Below, piece by piece: positions 50,710 through 59,392 of a DNA stretch of 64,000 bases. Below the pieces are notes generated by a model. That model made no database searches. It was given only the letters and a program-made list of their open reading frames with translations, and was not told where the DNA came from. Each line of letters starts with the position of its first letter. Within the stretch, counting starts at the first letter, position 1. Source of the stretch: Saprospiraceae bacterium. Its GTDB lineage: Bacteria; Bacteroidota; Bacteroidia; Chitinophagales; Saprospiraceae. Location: contig JADKFC010000003.1 of the NCBI GenBank assembly GCA_016717655.1, forward strand, positions 124,001-188,000, given 5' to 3'. The position numbers and the translations under genes are program-made.

Positions 50710-51834
50710 ATGAGATATATATTCAATCTACTATTTGCATCACTTCTAACAGCCAACCTGGCAAATGCTCAGGACATTGATCTGTTATTGGTCAATAAAA
50801 CTGTAGCGCCAGACGGCCTTAGCTGGTCCTTTGACCTACAGGCTACAGCTCTTGTATCTTATACAGGTGTTTCAGACAACTGGTCTGCCCTCAATGTTCG
50901 TATGGACTTGTTTATTCCTGCTTCTGTTTCTATCGTCAATGGAACAGGCATCGGCCTGAACGGATACGGTGAGCCTTCTGGCGCCGGCGTTACTACTACA
51001 CCTCCGGGCAACCCTCCTTCTGGCTGGGATGAAGTGGGCCTTTCATTGAACCGCGCCAACACCAGTCCTTCTTCAGAGTTTCCTGTTGGAGTACCGGTAA
51101 TCATTGCAAGTTACACTATTAACTTTAGTAGCTCTGTGCTTCCTATTCCAGCAACTGTTGTTGATGTTAGAGAATTGGCTACTAATACGGGTAGTTTTTA
51201 TGTAACGTTTGATGACCCAACTACCAGAAGACCGTTCATTTTACCAGCTCCGGCAGCTCTACCCATCAAGATTGCCTTTTTTGATGCAGACAGATACAGA
51301 GATCAAAATGCTTCTGATGTAAGATGGACTTCTGTTTCTGAGAAAAATGCTTCACACTTTGAATTGGAAAGATCAACAGATGGTAGAAACTTTGAATACA
51401 TTGCCAATATCAAAGCAGAAGGCGGTATTGATAAAGTAAAAGAATACCAATTCATCGACGATAAAATGATTTTCTCAAGATCTACTGTTAATATTTTCTA
51501 CTATCGATTGAAAATGGTTGATTTGGATGGTAAATCTGATTATTCTGAAGTTAGGTCAGTAAGATTTGACAATACAGATAAGATCGATATTACTTATTCA
51601 CCCAATCCAACAGCCAACAAGGTGTTTGTAAATATGAGCACTCCTGTTGTAGATGATGTACAAAATGTCAGCGCTGTCATTTTTGACATCAACGGCAAAC
51701 AAATCATGAGTAAAAGCATAAGCACCAATGGCATCACAGAAATTGATCTGAGCCACCTGCCTGCCGCCAGCTACAACTTCAATGTTGAATACGCCGGTAA
51801 GGTATTTACCAAAACAATTATTAAAACCAATTAA
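50710..51834 (+). CDS. T9SS-sorted secreted protein
   Basis: 374 residues, signal peptide to 'ANAQDIDLL'. The N-terminal domain (about 20-180) is a beta-sandwich resembling cohesin-like or CBM-like folds in feel ('FDLQATALVSYTGVSDNWSA' in part, 'VPVIIASYTINFSS'), but I cannot assign it firmly. About 190-275 is a 'VRWTSVSEKNASHFELERSTDGRNFEYI'-type fibronectin-like segment (cited by 'SHFELERSTDGRNF'), common in Bacteroidota cargo. The T9SS type A sorting domain (about 295-374) has 'YSPNPTANKVFVNM' and 'FDINGKQIMSKS'. It is the second gene of a pair with the dockerin-like protein and likely part of the same transcript. Confidence 0.8.
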   Translation: MRYIFNLLFASLLTANLANAQDIDLLLVNKTVAPDGLSWSFDLQATALVSYTGVSDNWSALNVRMDLFIPASVSIVNGTGIGLNGYGEPSGAGVTTTPPGNPPSGWDEVGLSLNRANTSPSSEFPVGVPVIIASYTINFSSSVLPIPATVVDVRELATNTGSFYVTFDDPTTRRPFILPAPAALPIKIAFFDADRYRDQNASDVRWTSVSEKNASHFELERSTDGRNFEYIANIKAEGGIDKVKEYQFIDDKMIFSRSTVNIFYYRLKMVDLDGKSDYSEVRSVRFDNTDKIDITYSPNPTANKVFVNMSTPVVDDVQNVSAVIFDINGKQIMSKSISTNGITEIDLSHLPAASYNFNVEYAGKVFTKTIIKTN

Positions 51835-51905
51835 TAAGACACATTACAAAGCCAGTAACCTCAGGGGACTGAGCTTAAAAATACCTGGTTTTTGTTTTAT
51901 AAAAT

Positions 51906-51935
51906 GGGCTTGTCGATAGGGACAGGCCTTTTTTA
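51906..51935 (+). terminator. Rho-independent terminator
   Basis: GGCTTGTC pairs with GACAGGCC (one wobble) around GATAGG-like loop, followed by TTTTTT. It closes the surface-protein pair, about 70 bases after the stop. Confidence 0.75.
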
Positions 51936-51970
51936 TAATACAACCACCGCCTTCTAATATTGGCACCTGC

Positions 51971-53074
51971 ATGAATCGTTTTTTTCGCATCGGCATCTTT
52001 GATTGGTATGTAATCAAAAAATACCTTTCAACATTTTTCTTTACCATGGTCCTCATCACAATGATCGCTGTGGCCATCAATTTTTTTGAAAATGTCGATA
52101 AATTTTTGAGCGATGAGGTAAAACTCAAAGACGTGTTTCTCACCTACTACCTCAATTTTATTCCCTGGATCAATGGCTTGTTATGGCCACTGTTTGCATT
52201 ACTGGCCGTTATTTTTTTTACCAGTCGAATGGCCCGAGATTCAGAAATAGTGGCAACACTGAGCGCAGGAATCAGCTACAACAGAATGCTGAGGCCGTTT
52301 GTAATAGCCGGTGGCATCATTGCCATCTTGCTTTGGATCGGCAATAATTATGTAATTCCCAATAGCTCCCGGATCAAAAATGAATTTGAAAGTCAATACA
52401 TCAGAAGGGGGGCTAAACAAACCCTTTCATCCGACATTCACTTTTATACAAGACCCAACGAAAAAGCTTATTTCAGACTATTTTCTTCAAGAGACAGCAC
52501 AGCCCGCAATTTCAGGCTGGAAAGATTTAAGGCAGGCCACCTGGTCTATATGCTCAAATCCGACAACCTCAAATTCATCAAAGAAAGCGGAAAATGGAGG
52601 ATGAATGATTATGAAGAACACTTTATCAATGGCCTCAACGAAAGAATGGTGATCAAAAAGGAAATTACCAAAGACACCCTCTTTCCCTTCCAGCCCGAAG
52701 ATTTTGTGCGTTATACCAAACAGATGGAAATGCTCACTACCACCGAACTAAGACGTTTTATCAACGAAGAACAAGACAAGGGACTTGATACGGCTAAAAA
52801 ATATGTGATTGAATTGTATCGAAGGTCGGCAGACCCCTTTACCATCATCATTCTGACCTTTATAGGTGTTACCATAGCCTCCCGAAAGGTGCGCGGTGGC
52901 ATGGGACTCCACCTGGCCTCTGGTGTTATCCTGGGCTCGATTTTTGTGATCTTATCCAAGTTCACCGTTACCTTTGCCTCTAATCTCGATCTACATCCAG
53001 GCCTGGGTGTTTGGTTGCCCAATCTTATATTTTCGGTAATCGCATATAATTTATACAGAAAGGCACAGACCTAA
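51971..53074 (+). CDS. LptF/LptG-family permease
   Basis: 367 residues. Inner-membrane YjgP/YjgQ-family subunit of the lipopolysaccharide export ABC transporter. Three N-terminal membrane segments (about 20-40, 60-85, 108-128) with 'WPLFALLAVIFFTSRMARDSEIVATLSAG' in between (cited by 'SRMARDSEIVATLSAG'), a periplasmic beta-jellyroll (about 130-270) and three C-terminal segments ending 'VIAYNLYRKAQ'. LptF and LptG are hard to tell apart here, so no symbol is given. Only one such gene is in the window. Followed by a two-way terminator and tRNA-Gln on the other strand. Confidence 0.9.
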   Translation: MNRFFRIGIFDWYVIKKYLSTFFFTMVLITMIAVAINFFENVDKFLSDEVKLKDVFLTYYLNFIPWINGLLWPLFALLAVIFFTSRMARDSEIVATLSAGISYNRMLRPFVIAGGIIAILLWIGNNYVIPNSSRIKNEFESQYIRRGAKQTLSSDIHFYTRPNEKAYFRLFSSRDSTARNFRLERFKAGHLVYMLKSDNLKFIKESGKWRMNDYEEHFINGLNERMVIKKEITKDTLFPFQPEDFVRYTKQMEMLTTTELRRFINEEQDKGLDTAKKYVIELYRRSADPFTIIILTFIGVTIASRKVRGGMGLHLASGVILGSIFVILSKFTVTFASNLDLHPGLGVWLPNLIFSVIAYNLYRKAQT

Positions 53075-53103
53075 GTTATAAACTGGTCATAATTGGGGTA
53101 AAA

Positions 53104-53138
53104 TAAAAAACCCCAATCTCTGAAGAGACCAGGGTTTT
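53104..53138. terminator. Two-way terminator between the permease and tRNA-Gln
   Basis: AAAACCC and GGGTTTT form an outer stem, with TCTC and GAGA as an inner stem. T-rich sequence follows on the minus strand (about 53095-53108) and a shorter run on the plus strand. It can end both converging transcripts. Confidence 0.7.
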
Positions 53139-53141
53139 ATG

Positions 53142-53212
53142 TTGACCCATAAGGATTCGAACCTTAACATACAGAACCAAAATCTGCAGTGCTACCATTA
53201 CACCATGGGTCA
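53142..53212 (-). tRNA. tRNA-Gln (TTG)
   Basis: 71 bases. Acceptor arms TGACCCA and TGGGTCA pair fully; the T arm contains GGTTCGAATCC; the D arm contains GTGTAATGGTAGCAC; the anticodon loop TTTTGGT between GCAGA and TCTGT gives anticodon TTG, which reads CAA (Gln). The 3' CCA is not encoded: the bases after the acceptor are A, C, A. Confidence 0.95.
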
Positions 53213-53231
53213 AGGCTTAAGGAAGCGGACG

Positions 53232-53239
53232 CAAAGGTA
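53232..53239 (-). promoter_or_regulatory. -7 box of the tRNA-Gln promoter
   Basis: On the minus strand this reads TACCTTTG, an exact TAnnTTTG match, ending 20 bases before the tRNA start. No TTG sits at the usual distance upstream. Confidence 0.5.
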
Positions 53240-53318
53240 AATTTTTTTTACAAATCGTAAAACGATTTTATTGAAATTATCTTTTAATAATACAAAAAGT
53301 GCTGATTATCAATTGATA

Positions 53319-54490
53319 TTACTTTAAATCTGCCGATGAGGCCAATACGATTTCAACTGTACGGGCACTTCCATCTCGTTCTACCGACAACTTCACCTTT
53401 TTGCCCTGGCTGGTATTTTTCAAGGGCTAACACCAGGTCATTGTAGTCTTCTACTTTTACACCATTGATGGATTTAATCACATCTCCCGGCACCCATCTG
53501 CCCGCGCGATCCTGGCTTATGGCCTTTAATCCCGCCTTGGCGGCTGGCCCACCTTTGACTATTTCTGCAATGATCAGGCCGCCCTCACTCATGCCTTTGG
53601 CGTAGTAGCCGGGTAGCAATGACAAGCCTAAAACCGGCCTGCGCACTTCACCATACTTTATCAAATCGGGAACCACCCAGTTGACCTCATCTACCGGAAT
53701 GGAAAATCCAATCCCGGCAGAAGCACCAGAGGGACTATAGATTTGGGTGTTTACCCCAATTAGTCGACCACTACTGTCCAACAGCGGGCCCCCAGAATTA
53801 CCCGGATTGATGGCCGCATCGGTTTGTATCACATCGCGGATGGCCCTGCCATTGACGGATTTAATCTCCCTTCCCAAAGCAGAAATCACGCCCGTGGTCA
53901 GGGTTTGATCCAAGCCAAAAGGATTACCAATGGCAAAAGCATACTGACCTACTTTGAGGTCGTGAGAAGTACCCACCGGCAGCGGCTTGAGCGAAGAGGC
54001 CGGGGCCTTAATTTTTAATACCGCCAGGTCTTTTTTCAGGTGCTACCCCAACGATTTCTGCATCATAGGTCTTTCGATCGGCTAAAGTAACCGTAGCGCG
54101 ATCTCCACCCTGGATGACGTGAAAATTGGTGATAATATGTCCCTCCTTGTCCCAGATAAATCCGGAACCGGTGCCAGAAGGTTGCTCTTCAATGTTGCGC
54201 GACCAGTAATCTTGTCGCACATTGAGGGTGGTAATAAAACATACAGAGGGTACCGCTTTTTCAAACAACTCAATGGTGGCAGCCTCTGAATCAAAGACAC
54301 GGGTTACAGGTGCAATGTTTTGGGCCCTGCTGTCTTTTACTGTTGTATAAGTATCTGAAGTGGGTGTGGTAGTTTCATCAGCGGAAGCTTCTGTTGTTTC
54401 TGTTTCTGCTTTGTTTTCTACCAGGCCCTTGCGGATAAAATAACCGCCAGCTACCAGACCGGCGGCAAGAATCAAATGGTAAATTTTCAT
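53319..54490 (-). CDS. htrA: HtrA/Do-like serine protease (two frameshifts)
   Basis: Periplasmic quality-control protease/chaperone. N-terminal membrane anchor or signal ('MKIYHLILAAGLVAGGYF'), a Thr/Glu-rich linker, a trypsin-like domain with His in 'GHIITNFHVIQGG' (about 125), Asp in 'DLAVLKI' (seen after correction) and Ser in 'NPGNSGGPLLD' (about 236), and one PDZ domain (about 280-380, ending 'VERDGSARTVEIVLASS'). Both breaks are extra A residues on the coding strand: near 54035-54042 (before 'DLAVLKI') and near 53398-53404 (before 'KVKLSVERDG'). Corrected length is about 389 residues. Pieces: 54008-54490 and 53353-53976. Confidence 0.9.
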
Positions 54491-54620
54491 ACTACTGACT
54501 TTTGCTTATGTAACGCCAAAGCACAAAAAATGATTTCTTAGCGCATTGAAATTATCGACCAGCGATCGGTTTTACGGGTCTAAAAGGGACGTGGATGCCC
54601 GGTAAGCATTTAAATATTTT

Positions 54621-55106
54621 TTATCTATGCATTGGGAAACCTGCTGGTTTATTTAGATCAAATCTGATGGTTAGTATTCCGTTTTGAACGGGTATAGTGT
54701 CATTGGCTTCATATTTATAACCAAAAGCGGCCTTTATTATTTTTTTTAGGGTAATGCCTGTAGTAATAGTGGTCTCCGGCATGGTTTCTATGTATGTGAC
54801 TGCACCCATTTCGTTTATTTCTGTGTATAATTTTACAACTCCACTTTCGGTCATTGGCAATTGACGAACATTTCTGAACAAAACCCTGCGTACCGGTTTT
54901 TGGGGATCTGGAATCTTATTGTCGTGCAACTTTTTTTCACCCGCAAAGTAGATGATGCGATTCTGGATCAATGTATCCCGCACTTCAGGAACTTGGTATT
55001 CATACACCTCTCCGTGCTCTTCGATACACATTTTTTTATGACATGAGCTGAGCTGAATTAGGCACAGAACCAAAGTCAACCCAACAAAAAAAAACTTATT
55101 TTTCAT
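54621..55106 (-). CDS. Small lipoprotein with TonB-C-like domain
   Basis: 161 residues. Lipobox 'LIQLSSC' gives a lipoprotein. The C-terminal half ('VVKLYTEINEMGAVTYIET', 'TIPVQNGILTIRFDL') has the beta-alpha-beta-beta look of the TonB C-terminal domain found in many Bacteroidota envelope proteins; the TonB-box-contacting YP motif is not seen. It does not have the Pro-rich stretch of a true energy transducer, so I do not call it TonB. It starts 5 bases after the DUF3299-like gene and lies 130 bases before htrA on the same strand. Function unknown. Confidence 0.65.
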   Translation of the reverse strand: MKNKFFFVGLTLVLCLIQLSSCHKKMCIEEHGEVYEYQVPEVRDTLIQNRIIYFAGEKKLHDNKIPDPQKPVRRVLFRNVRQLPMTESGVVKLYTEINEMGAVTYIETMPETTITTGITLKKIIKAAFGYKYEANDTIPVQNGILTIRFDLNKPAGFPMHR

Positions 55107-55111
55107 ATTGG

Positions 55112-55570
55112 TTAATTGATCAATTCTGCCTCGGTTAGGATGTAGTTTAGCTGCGACAAGTCATCTTCATTCAACTTGAGTTTACCCCTGAATTTTAATT
55201 TTTTATCTAGCTTGGCCTTAATCTTTTTTTTGCTTTTGATGTCCATCACCGATTCAGGACCCGCCGCCCCGCAAAAAAAGCACTGGGAGTAGGGCAGGGC
55301 AGACAGCACCAGGATGTCGGCACCCAACTCTTCAATAGGAATGGCATAACCCTCAATCTCCACCCACTTATTGTCCAAGGCCTTTACCTTGGCCCCAAAC
55401 TTGGGATACAATACGTTGAAATCAAACTCTTTGTTGTATTTCTCATAAAAGGTAACATCGCTCAGTGTCTTCCAGGTAATGGGCATCGCTGTCTGGGCCA
55501 CCATCCTGCCTGAAAAAGTGATCACCAACAAGCCCATCAACAATACTACTTTTTGGATTCGTTCATTCAT
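55112..55570 (-). CDS. Exported DUF3299-like protein
   Basis: 152 residues. N-terminal signal ('VVLLMGLLVITFSGRMVAQ'). The mature part has 'VLYPKFGAKVKALDNKWVEI' in part, 'EGYAIPIE' and the Cys motif 'YSQCFFCGAAGPESV' (about 94-108), which match the pattern of DUF3299, a family of periplasmic proteins of unknown function. The CxxC-type Cys pair may be a redox or metal site (inference). First gene of a small minus-strand run with the TonB-C-like lipoprotein and htrA. Confidence 0.65.
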   Translation of the reverse strand: MNERIQKVVLLMGLLVITFSGRMVAQTAMPITWKTLSDVTFYEKYNKEFDFNVLYPKFGAKVKALDNKWVEIEGYAIPIEELGADILVLSALPYSQCFFCGAAGPESVMDIKSKKKIKAKLDKKLKFRGKLKLNEDDLSQLNYILTEAELIN

Positions 55571-55831
55571 ACAGCAAATTTCCCAAATAAAACGGGCAAT
55601 ACCAAACCTTTGACCCCAATTACAAAGCCACTTAACACAACTTTGACATTTACCCCCAATCTCCCATCATTTGTTTGATTTTTTCTTAATCAATTCCATC
55701 CCCGCACTAAATTGACCCACTCCGGTGGGCTAAACGCTCACTCCCGTTTTGTAACCGCCCACCCTATATTGAAAGCATCGCAAGCTATTGGCACCGCATT
55801 GCGCTTAGCGCTCAGCGCATTGCGCAAGCAC

Positions 55832-56024
55832 ATGACTGAACGATTGCTATGAAGTAGCAATTTGATTGCCAGTGGCAATCAGAAGTGAAGGAACCGTGCA
55901 ACCCTTTGCACGGCAACGACAAAAATAAATAGGATTAGTCGATGCCACGCGGTTAGCGCGTGGTTCCTTTACTAAATTGATCTGCCGATCAATTTTTTTG
56001 GCAAAGCCAAAATCGTTCAGTCAT
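55832..56024. repeat. Long-range inverted repeat enclosing a chain of hairpins
   Basis: ATGACTGAACGATT (55832-55845) and AATCGTTCAGTCAT (56011-56024) are perfect 14-base inverted copies. Between them lie hairpins: ATTGCTA/TAGCAAT 55843-55861; GATTGCC/GGCAATC 55864-55880; AAGGAACC 55888-55895 with GGTTCCTT 55962-55969 closing two hairpins, CCGTGCAA/TTGCACGG 55894-55913 and CCACGCG/CGCGTGG 55945-55963; AAATTGATC/GATCAATTT 55974-55995; TTTTGGC/GCCAAAA 55996-56012. Most stems are perfect. Confidence 0.85.
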
Positions 56025-56025
56025 C

Positions 56026-56105
56026 CTAAGGCGCAGCCATATTGCACTAAGCGAAGCGTATTGCACTAAGGCGCAGCCGTATTGCACTAAGCGAAGCGTA
56101 TTGAC
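56026..56105. repeat. Tandem repeat, two copies of 40 bases
   Basis: A 40-base unit with CTAAGGCGCAGCC, TATTGCACTAAGCGAAGCG and TATTG occurs twice (56026-56065, 56066-56105) with two or three differences. A third, shorter CTAAGCGCACAGCGCGC follows. TTGCGC and GCGCAA words near 55796-55826 echo it on the other side of the hairpin chain. Confidence 0.8.
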
Positions 56106-56170
56106 CTAAGCGCACAGCGCGCATTTTCACCATTTAGAACATTTTCTTACCTTGGTCCAAAATAGAAACC

Positions 56171-57319
56171 ATGGCGCGTTTAATTTTGATTTGTTTTATT
56201 TTGACCTTCTCCTCTGTGAGCCGAGCTCAGCTAGCAGTGGATACATTGATGGCTCAAACCCAGGTGTCACTGCTCACCTGTGATCCCGGCTCAGAAATTT
56301 ATTCACTATTTGGACACAGTGCCATTAGGGTGAAAAATCAGGCGAGGGATTTTGACGTTGTTTTTAACTATGGCACCTTCGATTTTCAAACGCCCAATTT
56401 CACCATCAAATTTATGAGGGGCAAGCTGCCCTACCGACTTTCAGTATCCTCCTATGCCGACTTCCTGAAAGAGTATCATTACTTTAAGAGGGGAGTGAGA
56501 GAGCAGATCCTTCAAATCAATAGTGCGCAAAAGGAAGAGCTCATCAAATTTCTTGAAAACAACGCTAAACCCGAAAACGCAGAATATAAGTACGATTTTT
56601 TCTTTGACAACTGTTCGAGCAGGATCAGAGATGTATTTGAAACTTCCCTCCATTATCCACCTCAATACAGTGGGGAATCAAATCTCAGCTACCGAGACCT
56701 ATTGCACCGCTATCTCCAATCCTGGCCCTGGCTGCGTACCGGTATCGACCTGATCAGTGGCAGCAAGGCAGACCAACAGGCCAACGCCTCTGGTCAAATG
56801 TTTTTACCGGATAAATTGCACGACAACCTGGCCACAGCCCGGCTTGGCGACAAAAATTTATTGGGAGATACCTATGATGTTTTAATTTTTGATAGAATAA
56901 AGAGCAGTTCATGGTTTTCACCAGATGTGGTCAATTTTATTTTAATGATAGGTATTATTTTTTTAGTATATAAGAAAAAAGACCGGTACCTGAACACCTG
57001 CTTTAATCTATGGTTGGGCTTCGTTTTTTTTGCCATCTTACTCATCGGCTTTCTGTGGTTTTTTACCGACCACCAGGCTACAAAAGCAAATTTCAACCTG
57101 CTTTGGCTGAATCCCTTGTATTTGGTATTTCTCACAAAAAACAAAGTCTGGCAACGCAGAATTGGGATATTGCTGGTGGTGCTTTTTATTTTTAGCTACT
57201 TCAACTCCCTCACCGGATGGATTCAACAGGACATGCCTACAAGTCCCTTTTTATGGGGCTTTTTACTACTGTCACACAAAATCAGAAGCCTGCAGCCATC
57301 CAGTGGAGGCACGACTTAA
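56171..57319 (+). CDS. DUF4105 membrane protein
   Basis: 382 residues. Signal peptide to 'SRAQLAV', then a DUF4105-like domain (about 25-200) with 'SLLTCDPGSEIYSLFGHSAI' in part, 'FNYGTFDF', 'YDFFFDNCSSRIRDVFE' and 'YRDLLHRYL'. His and Cys positions ('GHSAIRV', 'DNCSSR') resemble papain-like NlpC/P60 folds, but activity is unproven. The C-terminal 130 residues hold about four membrane segments ('VVNFILMIGIIFLVY', 'LWLGFVFFAILLIGFLWFF'). Likely envelope-associated. Not part of a clear operon; scoA starts 51 bases later. Confidence 0.75.
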   Translation: MARLILICFILTFSSVSRAQLAVDTLMAQTQVSLLTCDPGSEIYSLFGHSAIRVKNQARDFDVVFNYGTFDFQTPNFTIKFMRGKLPYRLSVSSYADFLKEYHYFKRGVREQILQINSAQKEELIKFLENNAKPENAEYKYDFFFDNCSSRIRDVFETSLHYPPQYSGESNLSYRDLLHRYLQSWPWLRTGIDLISGSKADQQANASGQMFLPDKLHDNLATARLGDKNLLGDTYDVLIFDRIKSSSWFSPDVVNFILMIGIIFLVYKKKDRYLNTCFNLWLGFVFFAILLIGFLWFFTDHQATKANFNLLWLNPLYLVFLTKNKVWQRRIGILLVVLFIFSYFNSLTGWIQQDMPTSPFLWGFLLLSHKIRSLQPSSGGTT

Positions 57320-57370
57320 AATCATCGGCGGAGCTGAAATATTATTCTTTAATTTGCAAAAAAACTCACC

Positions 57371-58054
57371 ATGAATAAAGTGTTTGCCAACGCAGACGAA
57401 GCCATCTTTGATATTCCCAACAATACCACACTGATGGTAGGAGGCTTTGGTTTATGTGGAATACCGGAAAACTGTATATCAGCCATGGTAAAAAAAGGCA
57501 TCAAGGGGCTGACTTGTATTTCTAACAACGCCGGGGTCGATAATTTTGGACTGGGCTTGCTATTACAAAACAGGCAGATCAACAAAATGATATCCTCTTA
57601 TGTAGGAGAAAACGAAGAGTTTGAGCGTCAAATGCTCAGCGGAGAACTGGAGGTGGATCTCATCCCTCAAGGCTCCCTGGCCGAACGATGCAGGGCTGGA
57701 GGTGCAGGCATTCCCGCTTTTTATACGCCGGCCGGTTATGGTACAGAAATCGCCTACGGCAAGGAAGTAAAAATATTCAACGGCAAGCCCCATATTTTAG
57801 AATCCGCCTTACAAGCTGATTTTGCCCTGGTCAAGGCCTGGAAAGGGGATACGCTCGGCAATCTGGTATTTAAAGCAACCGCCCGCAATTTCAATGAAGT
57901 AATGGCAATGGCCGGTAAAATCACCATCGTAGAGGTTGAGGAATTGGTGCAACCGGGTGAATTGGACCCTAATTTTATCCACGTTCCCGGCATTTTTGTG
58001 CAACGCATTTTTCAGGGTGTCAACTATGAAAAAGAATCGAACAACGCACCGTAA
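57371..58054 (+). CDS. scoA: 3-oxoacid CoA-transferase subunit A (3' end altered)
   Basis: Alpha subunit of succinyl-CoA:3-ketoacid CoA-transferase, which activates acetoacetate for ketone-body and fatty-acid use. 227 residues as read: 'MVGGFGLCGIPENCISAMVK', 'ISNNAGVDNFGLGLLL', 'GSLAERCRAGGAGIPAFYTP' and 'FNEVMAMAGKITIVEVEE' support it. The last residues read 'NYEKESNNAP', but adding one A in the run near 58029-58033 restores the conserved 'NYEKRIEQRTVR', which then runs 4-6 codons into the IS element to a stop at 58072-58074. So the IS insertion touches the C-terminus of this gene. scoB, normally next, now lies 1.6 kb away. Confidence 0.85.
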   Translation: MNKVFANADEAIFDIPNNTTLMVGGFGLCGIPENCISAMVKKGIKGLTCISNNAGVDNFGLGLLLQNRQINKMISSYVGENEEFERQMLSGELEVDLIPQGSLAERCRAGGAGIPAFYTPAGYGTEIAYGKEVKIFNGKPHILESALQADFALVKAWKGDTLGNLVFKATARNFNEVMAMAGKITIVEVEELVQPGELDPNFIHVPGIFVQRIFQGVNYEKESNNAP

Positions 58055-58119
58055 GATGCCCTCTCATGGAATAGCTTGACATAAAAAATGTGGAAAACTT
58101 GCTTAAATTGACATTTGAA

Positions 58120-58461
58120 ATGGACAAATTAACACTAGAAGAAAGAAGGCGGAGGCGCTTTAGTGAGAGTTTTCGTAAGCAGCAAGTATCCTACATTGAG
58201 GAGGGATCAAAAACGATTGGACAAGTTGCACATGAGTTTGATGTGAAGTCAGACAGCGTCCGGTTATGGGTGAAGAAATATGGAAGCAAAAGAACTTCCC
58301 CACCAATTCTTGTGCAAATAGAGGAAGATGTAAATCGTATAAAATCACTCGAAAAGGAAGCTGCACATTTGAAGCAACTGATTGGCTCACAACACGTAGA
58401 GCTAGTTTATTTAAAAGAATTAGTCAAAATGGCCAAGGAAAAATTGGGGGGAAATTTTTAA
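58120..58461 (+). CDS. IS3-family transposase orfA
   Basis: About 113 residues from ATG 58120 (a GTG at 58090 would start inside the left inverted repeat). Helix-turn-helix DNA-binding protein of the IS3 type: 'RRRRFSESFRKQQVSYIEEG' start, 'VAHEFDVKSDSVRLWVKKYG' as the HTH, then a leucine-zipper-like helix ('EDVNRIKSLEKEAAHLKQLI'). It ends at 'GGNF' just before a run of ten A, a probable slippage site for producing an OrfAB fusion. Confidence 0.83.
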   Translation: MDKLTLEERRRRRFSESFRKQQVSYIEEGSKTIGQVAHEFDVKSDSVRLWVKKYGSKRTSPPILVQIEEDVNRIKSLEKEAAHLKQLIGSQHVELVYLKELVKMAKEKLGGNF

Positions 58462-58472
58462 AAAAAAAATCA
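58462..58472 (+). promoter_or_regulatory. Poly-A slippage site between orfA and orfB
   Basis: Ten A follow TTTTT at the orfA stop (about 58456-58471). IS3-family elements often use a slippery A-run here for -1 frameshifting to join OrfA and OrfB. The downstream orfB frame is out of phase with orfA. Direct proof is lacking. Confidence 0.4.
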
Positions 58473-58485
58473 AATTCAGGTCCTG

Positions 58486-59392
58486 ATGCGACTAAAGACA
58501 GAAAGTGTCAAAGCGGGCATCACAATGGAGCAAGCTTACCAATTTGTAGGAATAACCAGGCAGGGCTTTCATGAAAAGATAAAGCGACATGAGAGAGAAA
58601 AAAAGCTGATAAGTTCAATCGAATTACTTGTGAATAAATATCGCAAGGAGAGAGATAGGAGGGCAGGCTCCAGGTCGCTATATCACAACTTAGAAATAAA
58701 ATCGAAGTACAACTTGGGAGTGACCAGGTTTGAACGATTAATGTCCAGAGAATATGCTTTGCCTAGCCCCACTGAGAATAAAAATAGTTACACGAAGTCA
58801 GATTTGCAAAGCTGGAATTACGCAAATATGATTAGTGGAAAATCAATTAGTAACATTAATCAGGTGGTAGCAGGTGATTTGACTTATGTTTATTTAGGGA
58901 CTCACCTGTTTTATGTATTCAGTTTAATGGATTTATATAGCAATAGATTAGTAGGCATGAGTGTGAGTGAAAGAATGAGAGCCAAAGATGCTTTAGAGGC
59001 ATATCTTCAATGGAAATCACTGAGAAATGGGCACCGGATCAAAGGTTGTGTACACCATACAGACGGGGCTCACAGTATTTTCAAGCACGTATTTAAGTGA
59101 GTTAAAGAGCTGTGAAATACAAGTTAGCAGAGCCAAAACATGTTTGGAAAATGGCTATGCCGAACAATGGAACGGCCTGCTAAAGAATCATTTTATACCA
59201 ACAATCAAGTACCAAAATCTGGAAAATTTAACAGAAGAGATTAAAAAAATAACCTACTTTTACAATAATGAAAGAAAGCAGGAACAACTTGGCTGGCAGA
59301 CTCCCGTTCAATATGAAACCTATATAGGAACACTGTTAGAAAAGCAAAAGCCTGTAAAACGACTGTATAACTTTGAAGACCCAAAAAGATAG
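58486..59392 (+). CDS. IS3-family transposase orfB, DDE integrase (two frameshifts)
   Basis: Integrase-core transposase. DDE residues: first Asp in 'VAGDLTYVYLG', second in 'HHTDG' (HSDRGSQ-type site) and Glu in 'GYAEQWNGLLKN'. N-terminal 'QAYQFVGITRQGFHEKIKR' and 'GSRSLYHNL' helices are typical. One G in GGGG (near 59065-59070) and one T in TTTT (near 59076-59080) appear to be missing: restored, it reads the family's 'DGGSQYFSS'. Corrected length is about 302 residues. Pieces: 58486-59100 and 59027-59392. The two breaks match the indel pattern elsewhere in the window, so the element may in truth be intact. Confidence 0.85.

Larger units (their letters stand above)
55571..56170. other. Intergenic region rich in palindromes
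   Basis: 600 bases without a credible gene, between two diverging envelope genes. The left part (55571-55734) shows nothing clear. From about 55735 the sequence is a chain of short palindromes and direct repeats, listed as separate features. No coding frame or RNA gene family is recognised. Confidence 0.6.

Noticed and set aside
54621..55106. TonB energy transducer
   Set aside because: It has a lipobox in place of a membrane anchor and lacks the Pro-rich spacer, so only the C-terminal similarity is kept.
55735..56115. CRISPR array
   Set aside because: There are many short palindromes, but no set of identical repeats separated by similar-length unique spacers, and no cas genes.
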